NCBI GenBank assembly: GCA_034766995.1
Contig: CM068315.1
Span: 47,000,162 to 47,064,161, forward strand
Source: Acanthacorydalis orientalis
Lineage: Eukaryota; Arthropoda; Insecta; Megaloptera; Corydalidae
Direction: 5' to 3'
DNA length: 64,000 nucleotides
In this document: positions 57,247-64,000 of the stretch, in pieces
How the letters are laid out: each line of letters starts with the position of its first letter
Position numbering within the stretch: the stretch's first letter is position 1
The notes under the pieces: generated by a model
Told to the model about the DNA's origin: nothing
Database searches by the model: none
What the model saw: the letters and a program-made list of their open reading frames with translations, nothing else
Translations under genes and position numbers: made by a program

Positions 57247-58450
57247 TTTCACAATAAGGACACACTTTTTTAATTTGAAATAAAATACAGAATTTGTGCT
57301 GAAATTTCAAGTTTCTTTATTGTAAACAATAGTTGAGGTATGCCATTTATAAATGAAAAATAATATCATGTAAGTGACCGCCGCTTTCTTATAAGTAACT
57401 ATTCTAACGTATGCTTTCTTATAAGTAACAATTCTTTTGTTAATTTTTTCAACAACATCCCCTACACAACTGGGAGTCTATCTCGCCAGTTACTCCTAGG
57501 ATTTCATCTTTTAGGTCAGAAATTGTATTAGGATTACCGCCGTACACCTGTCTTTTAATGTAACCCCAAAAATAAAATCTAATTGTGTTAAATCGCAGAA
57601 TCTTTGTGACCCATTAATGTCTTCATTTCTGGAACCTTTTAGGTTCGAAATCATTTAAGGATTATTTGTGTACACCTGTCCTTTAACGTGGTCCCATACA
57701 AAGTAGTCCAACGGTGTTATTCGCAATTAATGTCTTCTTTTTTGGGAAATAACTCGACCATGAAATTTCGGTCTCAATAAATAATAATAATAATGGTTTC
57801 ATCAGCTGTGTAGCTAGTTGCACCATCCTGCTAGAACCACATAATCTCCAGATCAATATCATCTAATTCTGCTCACAAAAAATTGATAATCATATTTCGG
57901 TACCATTCTCCATTCACAGTAATCGCTTTACCAGTCTAATTCTCAAAAAAGAAAGGACCAATGACTCCACAAGACCAAAGTGCGCACCAAACAACCAATA
58001 TTTCTGTATGCAGTGGCTTTTCAACGATTACCCTCGGACTTTCTTCACTCCAGATTTGGCTGTTTTGCTTGTTAAAGCCAGAGTGTTCGGAATGAGCCGC
58101 ATTGTTAAAAATATTTTTTTCAGAAAAACCGTATTATTGTTCCACTATTCAAGTAACAAATCACCGATACAGCGAATGGTCTGCTGGCTTTAGTTATTGT
58201 GTTAATTGAATATTATAAAGTTTCAGCAATAAATCATTATGTAAAATACACCATGTGGCTGTCTGCGAAAGACCTAATTGCTGTGAACGTCGTGGAATTG
58301 AAATTCCTTGCTCTTCAGATACATTTTCACGAACCAAGTCAATTTTTTCTTCAGAACGAGCACTACGAACACGTTCTTGTAAGAAAAATCGTGTCATTTG
58401 ATAAGACATTCACTTCTTGTTTAAATACTGTTTTAGTTAAAATATGTGAT
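57245..58450 (-). mobile_element. Tc1/mariner-superfamily element with DUF4817-type transposase, decayed
   Basis: The left terminus GGTTTCACAATAAGGACACA at 57245 is followed by 3' non-coding sequence and then transposase coding sequence on the minus strand up to about 58409. No matching right terminus was found after 58409. A block carrying the last catalytic motif is duplicated in tandem (about 57505-57625 and 57633-57740). Confidence 0.75.
57470..58409 (-). pseudogene. DUF4817/DDE-type transposase relic
   Basis: The minus strand from 58409 reads V-R-S-A-R-S-E-E-K-I-D-L-V-R-E-N-V-S-E, I-S-I-P-R-R-S-Q-Q-L-G-L-S, and L-H-N-D-L-L-L-K-L-Y-N-I-Q-L-T. This is the helix-turn-helix part typical of this insect transposase family. 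Further on are M-W-F-stop-Q-D-G-A-T-S-Y-T-A-D-E-T-I and T-P-L-D-Y-F-V-W-D-H-V-K-G-Q-V-Y. Finally, in the duplicated block, come C-D-L-T-Q-L-D-F-I-F-G and G-G-N-P-N-T-I-S-D-L-K. The middle region with the first catalytic Asp is heavily eroded. There are many stops and frameshifts. Confidence 0.8.
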
Positions 58451-58605
58451 CAGTAATATATGAAAAAAATATTTTTCTTACAACTTAAAACTAATTATTA
58501 ATCAAATATTTGGTAATTACGAGTATATGTCATTTGAAAATTCTAATTCTGAAACTTTTAAACAATGTCATTAAATTTGTATAACTTTAACATTTTCAAA
58601 TGCAG

Positions 58606-58656
<51 letters not shown>

Positions 58657-58778
58657 AAAAGATAAATAAAAGGAAAATAATGAAATAATAAATAATAATG
58701 AATTCGTAACAACAATAAATATTTTATTCAATATTTCACAGCAGATCGAATACATTAATAATTATTTCCCTCTCTCTA

Positions 58779-58852
<74 letters not shown>

Positions 58853-59318
58853 TGACAATGAACATATCATGTTCACTTGAAATATCATTCGAACGTGAAA
58901 CCAACGCTATGTACTAAAATTTTATTTGAAAAATTTTAGAATAAAAGAACAATAAATTATCGTCTCTTGATATCGACGTTTCTACTGCAAAAAGTATAAT
59001 ATAGAAATCCATAAAAAATGTACAATCGTAATCAGAAAGACGATAAATAAAAAAAAAACGTTACACAACTCGAAATTTTATTTTCCATTGTCGTCTGTAT
59101 GAAATTTAACGAGTTAATACAATAAAATTATTTTTTATAACGAAACATAATGTAAGTTTTATGAAGTAGACACATTGTATGTGTCCCACCGGTTTTTGCA
59201 GTACATAGAGCTTTCCTTTGATTTCGTTTGATATCGTTCAACGAGCTTTTTTGCTTTTGTCAATTATTATGTATTAAATAGCGGCCATGCATTTAATCTT
59301 TGTATGTTCAATAACATA

Positions 59319-59378
<60 letters not shown>

Positions 59379-59782
59379 ATATAATGTACATAATCCTGCT
59401 TAGTGAGTGGGTGTTTATTCGCAGGATTGAAATTAAATACATACACTTTTGTTTACATATACTTATGAAATCTGTTAATACAGTTAAATAGTTAATCTTG
59501 TATCAGACATTTTCATACTTATATGTTGAATAAGAATTTCCACTTGCCTGCTTTATCTAAATAATAATTTCATACAATAATCTTGTTTATTGTAACTACT
59601 AAATATGTTTTCTTGGAAACAAGATAACCAAAATATTTGATAAAGTAACATTAATTAAATGTTATGTATTTAATCAAGCATAATGTTACTGACAAAGGCG
59701 CATACAGATTCTCAACTTGCGACAACTTTCTAACTTAGTACTGTCGAAGATATACATACATATATATATATATTCATATATA
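58451..59782. other. AT-rich spacer with three TA arrays
   Basis: (TA)n at 58608-58654, 58782-58846 (about 32 units) and 59321-59384. No gene recognised. Confidence 0.6.
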
Positions 59783-60170
59783 CATCATCATCATCTTCAG
59801 TCCCTGTTAATCCACTGCTGGATAAAGGCCTCTTCCATGATTTTCCATTTTGTTCGATTCAGTGCCTCTCTTTTCCACAGTTTTCCAAGAAAGTTTTTAA
59901 TATCCTTATCCCATCTGTTCATTGGTCTCTTTCTCGATCTTTTCATATTCCTTGGTTCCCAGTCAATAATTTCTCTTGTCCATCGGTTGTCTTCTCTTCT
60001 TGCGATATGTCCTGCCTATTTCCATTTCACTCTTCTTACTCTTCTGTGACTTCTTCTATTATATCTGTGACTCTGTACTCTTTACTCTTCTTATTATATC
60101 TGTGACTCCTGTTTGTTTTCGTATCCATTCTATTCTCTTTCTATCTCCTCTTGTTATTCCCAACAAGCAT
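59783..60170 (-). mobile_element. RTE-like non-LTR retrotransposon 3' end
   Basis: The minus strand encodes the C-terminal end of a reverse transcriptase protein and stops at TGA 59797-59799, followed by an (ATG)n tail at 59783-59795. 5'-truncated copies ending in a short (ATG)n or similar tail are usual for RTE/craft-type elements. The copy starts at about 60170, next to a TA array. An internal repeat of TATATCTGTGACTC lies at 60060 and 60096. Confidence 0.85.
59797..60170 (-). pseudogene. reverse transcriptase C-terminal tail
   Basis: The peptide on the minus strand includes R-I-E-W-I-R-K-Q-T-G-V-T-D-I-I-R-R, then V-K-W-K-stop-A-G-H-I-A-R-R-E-D-N-R-W-T and I-I-D-W-E-P-R-N. It ends F-L-G-K-L-W-K-R-E-A-L-N-R-T-K-W and E-A-F-I-Q-Q-W-I-N-R-D before the natural stop. 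The stop at 60016-60018 replaces the tryptophan of the conserved K-W-x-W-A-G-H motif by TAG. From there to the end the frame is intact over 72 codons, so this copy is relatively young. Confidence 0.85.
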
Positions 60171-60175
60171 CATAT

Positions 60176-60183
<8 letters not shown>

Positions 60184-60232
<49 letters not shown>
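60184..60232. repeat. (TA)24 microsatellite
   Basis: Perfect TA run beside the truncated 5' side of the retrotransposon copy. Confidence 0.96.
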
Positions 60233-60235
<3 letters not shown>

Positions 60236-60476
60236 AAAATACGAAACTTTGATTCATTAATTGTATCTATATTGTTAAACTAAAGAACGTTTCATGCTAG
60301 AGAGATGTGAAACTGTATCTTGTTTTATTTTAATGTTTTTTTATGATTTAGCAAATTATATAATAAAATATAGAAATTACAAGCTTTTACTTTAAAATTT
60401 TTTTCTGTTATAATCATTAAATATTTATATCTACAATCATATATCTGTTTATATCTAAATTTATACATAGATACAT

Positions 60477-60517
<41 letters not shown>

Positions 60518-61267
60518 TTAACACGAGTTTTTAACAGCGTAATCTTAAATTAACCTATTAATTATAAACAATTACGCACATACAGTTCCAGTCAATACAA
60601 TTTAGCTTTTACACCAAATCTTCACTTGTGGTTTCTAAGAGCAGAACAAGATCGTTCCGCAGACAGGAAATGACGTTGTAACATTAAGTGCTTGTGGTAA
60701 TCCTCTCATTTCTGTATATTGTTGCGTTAAAGTACGTAACTGGAACTTACCTTCCGTATTGCTCGAGAACTGTTAAGAATATTCACAATGTAATTAATTC
60801 CCATTAGAAAATCCAATACTATTAACCAAACACTTCTCGTAATTCTGTAATTTGTTTCATGATAGAAAGAGAATTGAATTTCAAACAATTTGTTGAAATG
60901 TATCGAATACAACCTGTTTTGTCTCAATTGTATAAGCAGGGAAATGTTTCTATACTGTTCGAAATTATTCGATATTCTGTAATCAATACGGCTGTAATAT
61001 TAAATCAGTCTGTATTCATAATCTTTATTCGAATGCACAATTAAATGGTAATTGTTTCGATTAACAATGTATCCGTTATACATATTTTATAAAAAAATAT
61101 TTGAATCGAACTGTCTTCATTTAATTGTGCATTCTAAAACTTGAAATGTCACAAAATGTAAATATGTTTTACAGGACTATATAATAATTCTATGAAATTT
61201 ACAGAAGAAAATAAATCGTGTTTTAAAATAATACCTTTTTCAATAAAATAAATTCTATTTCCTCAAA
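60233..61267. other. AT-rich spacer, no gene recognised
   Basis: (TA)n at 60481-60509. Opposed frames at 60727-60927 (minus) and 60859-61044 (plus) carry no recognisable motif. Confidence 0.55.
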
Positions 61268-61818
<551 letters not shown>

Positions 61819-61895
61819 TAATTTTTTTGTATTGCAGTATATAATTTCATAGAACTTGATTGATTATAGAATTCATTTCTATGCTTTATCTATTA

Positions 61896-62509
61896 CAGAG
61901 TTTCTCGACCGTTTTCGACCTGTGGACCACTTATAAGTTTAATATTTTTCTATGCGTCTCTCAATAATAGTTGTTCGGTGAAGAAAATGAGAAAATAAAC
62001 ATCAAATATTGCACGGTTTATATAAAATGGATTTTTAATAAAATAATTATAACATATTTCTTATGAACTACATAAGTACTTGCATATTCGTTTTTGAAAA
62101 CAAAATAAATAATAAATTGACTTTTTTTTATTAAGTGTGTTCCTTGTGACTGAGACAAACTTTGCGTATTCGCCCAAGATACGAAATTTCTTTGTTTATG
62201 AGAAACAAATGTATATTCTGTCTGATGACAAATAAGACATGTTAGCTTCAAAATTTCCATTGAACACTTCCTTATCAAATTCGCTATTGTATTTTATTTA
62301 CATATAATATTTATAATTATTATGAATATATATTTCTTTAATAATTCACTTATTAAATTTTAATCTTTTTGGTACTATTTTAATATTTTATTCTGACTGT
62401 GCCCCCTTAGATTTTTTCTGGATTCCCAAAAGGTAATTTCTAGCCAGTAGCTCCCTTGAAATATTTCTGGACCCAAAGGGGCCACATGGAGCCCGGTTAA
62501 GAAACACTG
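61896..62509. mobile_element. hAT-superfamily element, non-autonomous, with 8-bp duplication
   Basis: The left end is CAGAGTTTCTCGACCG followed by TTTTCGACCTGTGGACCAC. The right end on the minus strand is CAGTGTTTCTTAACCG followed by GGCTCCATGTGGCCCC. The flanking octamers ATCTATTA (61888-61895) and ATTTATTA (62510-62517) match at 7 of 8 positions. CAG.G.TTCTCAACC ends plus an 8-bp duplication are diagnostic of hAT. The 614 bp interior has only an unrecognised 86-codon minus frame (62018-62278). Confidence 0.88.
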
Positions 62510-62517
62510 ATTTATTA

Positions 62518-63736
62518 TACATAAAAGACCGATTTATGTATATTTGTGTTCAACAAAAAATAACTTTACTTTCATTTTTTTTCGTGAAATAGAAGAATAT
62601 TTTTATATTAATTTTTTTTGTCACAATGTTTGATATTTTTTCAGAACAAATCTTTAGATTTTAATTCTACAGCATATCTAATTGGTCATATTTTTCACTT
62701 GAAATATAAATTTTCAAAATAATCACATACATACATACACTTTACATATATATATATATATATGTGTGTGTATGTGTGTTTCTTTACCACTTAGTTAAAA
62801 AACGAACCTCTTTCGAAATAATTCATTTAATATCAATAATCCAACTGCTATAAAGACCGAAACTCTGTAACATTCATATGTTATAACGATTGAATACATA
62901 GAATGAGTACAGCATACACACATCTCTTGTTGCTGATTTTCAAATGAGTACAAACACGAGTACACACATATTATCTCTGTGTGTATAGTATTATGGCTGA
63001 AAACGAGTGCCTCTTGGTAATGACACGATCGCGGTATCTACGTGTTTTTTTGGCCATTACATAAAAATGGCGTTATTATTATACGTCGCCGAAACGTGAT
63101 ACGTTCGTATTCATTTTTATCCGCCAGGATATGTATGCTTTCTGTTTCCGCTCTAGTATCTCTGTTGAAAATAATTCGTGCGGATTTGTATTGTAGACGT
63201 GCGGATTTGTAAACGATTTATTGATTTAATTATCACAATTGATACAAATTGTTTCTTTTATTTCTAAACTATCGCAATTATATTTTGAAATGGTGTTAAT
63301 GTAGTCCGTAACGTTTATAGTAATGTACCAAAACGTATCGATTTGTGTCCGGACTTGTTTTAATTTATATGCCACTAATGATTATTAAAAAAGTGAGCAG
63401 AATCTGCGAGTCAGTGCTAAAAAAAAAGTAAAATAATTAAAAGTAATTTTTAAAAGGTATTCTCCACTTCAATAGTAATTTATCACTGTTGTTAACTTCA
63501 CTTACACAAATGAACTAAAAATCAAATGAATATTTTATTCATCAGATAATTTCGTTTTCATCAGAATACATGTAATATCGATTTTAATAAAAATACTTAA
63601 TTATGGCACGTATAACGTTTAATTCATTTCAATTAGAAAATTATGCTTAAAATGTTATGAAAATAAAAAAATTACATTTTTTATAACTAATAGCAAAAAT
63701 GTTTTTTTTATAAACAGGTATATTTCGTTGCAAGGA

Positions 63737-63739
<3 letters not shown>
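62518..63739. other. spacer with a CpG-containing patch
   Basis: TA/TG array at 62747-62780. The stretch 62985-63200 is richer in CG dinucleotides than anywhere near it and has the direct repeat GTGCGGATTTGTA at 63179 and 63200. It could be regulatory sequence, but no gene is recognised. Confidence 0.4.

Positions 63740-63778
<39 letters not shown>
63740..63778. repeat. (TA)19 microsatellite
   Basis: Perfect TA run; the remaining spacer to 63961 shows no gene. Confidence 0.95.
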
Positions 63779-63780
<2 letters not shown>

Positions 63781-63961
63781 GTAAAAATTCTGTAATAATT
63801 TTAATAGGTTATTTTAAAGGCAATTTTATGAAAACACCTATATAAACATTTATCCTATTTCTTTTCGTTTTTGAAAAATCACCATAAAATATTTAAAATA
63901 AAATCCGATTTTAGAGACGTAACTCGCAGTAAGATAATAAGTAAGTTTAAATTAATAAATA

Positions 63962-64000
63962 TTAGGTTGACAGAAAAAGAATTGCGGTTTATAGCCTTGA
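63962..64000. mobile_element. left end of a TTAGGTTGG-type mariner (runs off right edge)
   Basis: TTAGGTTGACAGAAAAAGAA and TTGCGGTTTATAGCCTTGA match the 3' (minus-coding) end seen at 47043 and 48193. TA precedes it. A copy of the family continues beyond the window, with its transposase expected on the minus strand. Confidence 0.85.

Noticed and set aside
58199..58456. 85-codon plus-strand frame
   Set aside because: It is antisense to the transposase DNA-binding region on the minus strand (58194-58409), which has clear family motifs.

Overview
This 64 kb window is AT-rich, repeat-dense, non-coding nuclear DNA from an animal, most likely an insect. The evidence is the mix of decayed transposons (several mariner families, piggyBac, pogo-like, Harbinger-like, hAT, and tails of jockey-like and RTE-like retrotransposons) and more than forty (TA)n arrays. 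The insect order cannot be fixed from sequence alone. There is no operon, rRNA, recognisable tRNA or CRISPR array, and I recognise no host protein-coding gene. Most open frames longer than 60 codons are either (TA)n read as Ile-Tyr repeats or chance frames in AT-rich DNA; the informative ones are transposase debris.

Layout. 0-10 kb: a mariner fragment at the left edge, a pogo-like element (1359-2154), a TIR-bounded element of uncertain class (3448-4475) and a complete-length mariner (7243-8520). 10-21 kb: a retrotransposon tail (9925-10196), a chimera of two mariner families (13206-14536), a small TIR element (15163-15359), a full-length decayed mariner (16098-17364), and a mariner carrying a Harbinger-like MITE (19632-20715, MITE 19929-20348). 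21-36 kb: mostly AT-rich spacer and (TA)n, with a piggyBac 3' half (26078-26551), a tandem plus inverted repeat cluster (26779-27411), a mariner missing its core (27912-29152) and two copies of a palindromic repeat (near 23.6 and 34.05 kb). 35-41 kb: a run of small inverted-repeat elements (35602-36013, 36322-36571, 37433-37957, 38734-39123, 40459-40944). 42-52 kb: a tandem triplication (42653-43741), two adjacent mariner copies (47043-48060 and 48193-48749) and a tandem duplication that leads into a TIR element (49459-51777). 53-64 kb: GGGGC hairpin repeats, a DUF4817-type transposase relic (57245-58450), an RTE-like 3' end (59783-60170), a large (TTA)n array, a hAT element with 8-bp duplication (61896-62509) and the start of another mariner at the right edge.

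Nothing here works together as a pathway: the region is a transposon graveyard. The most instructive signals are evolutionary. They are a nested insertion whose empty site is preserved in a related copy, a shared internal-deletion junction that defines a mariner-derived MITE subfamily, chimeric mariner halves, and the repeated coincidence of transposon ends with (TA)n arrays. I did not find a convincing undescribed molecular system.
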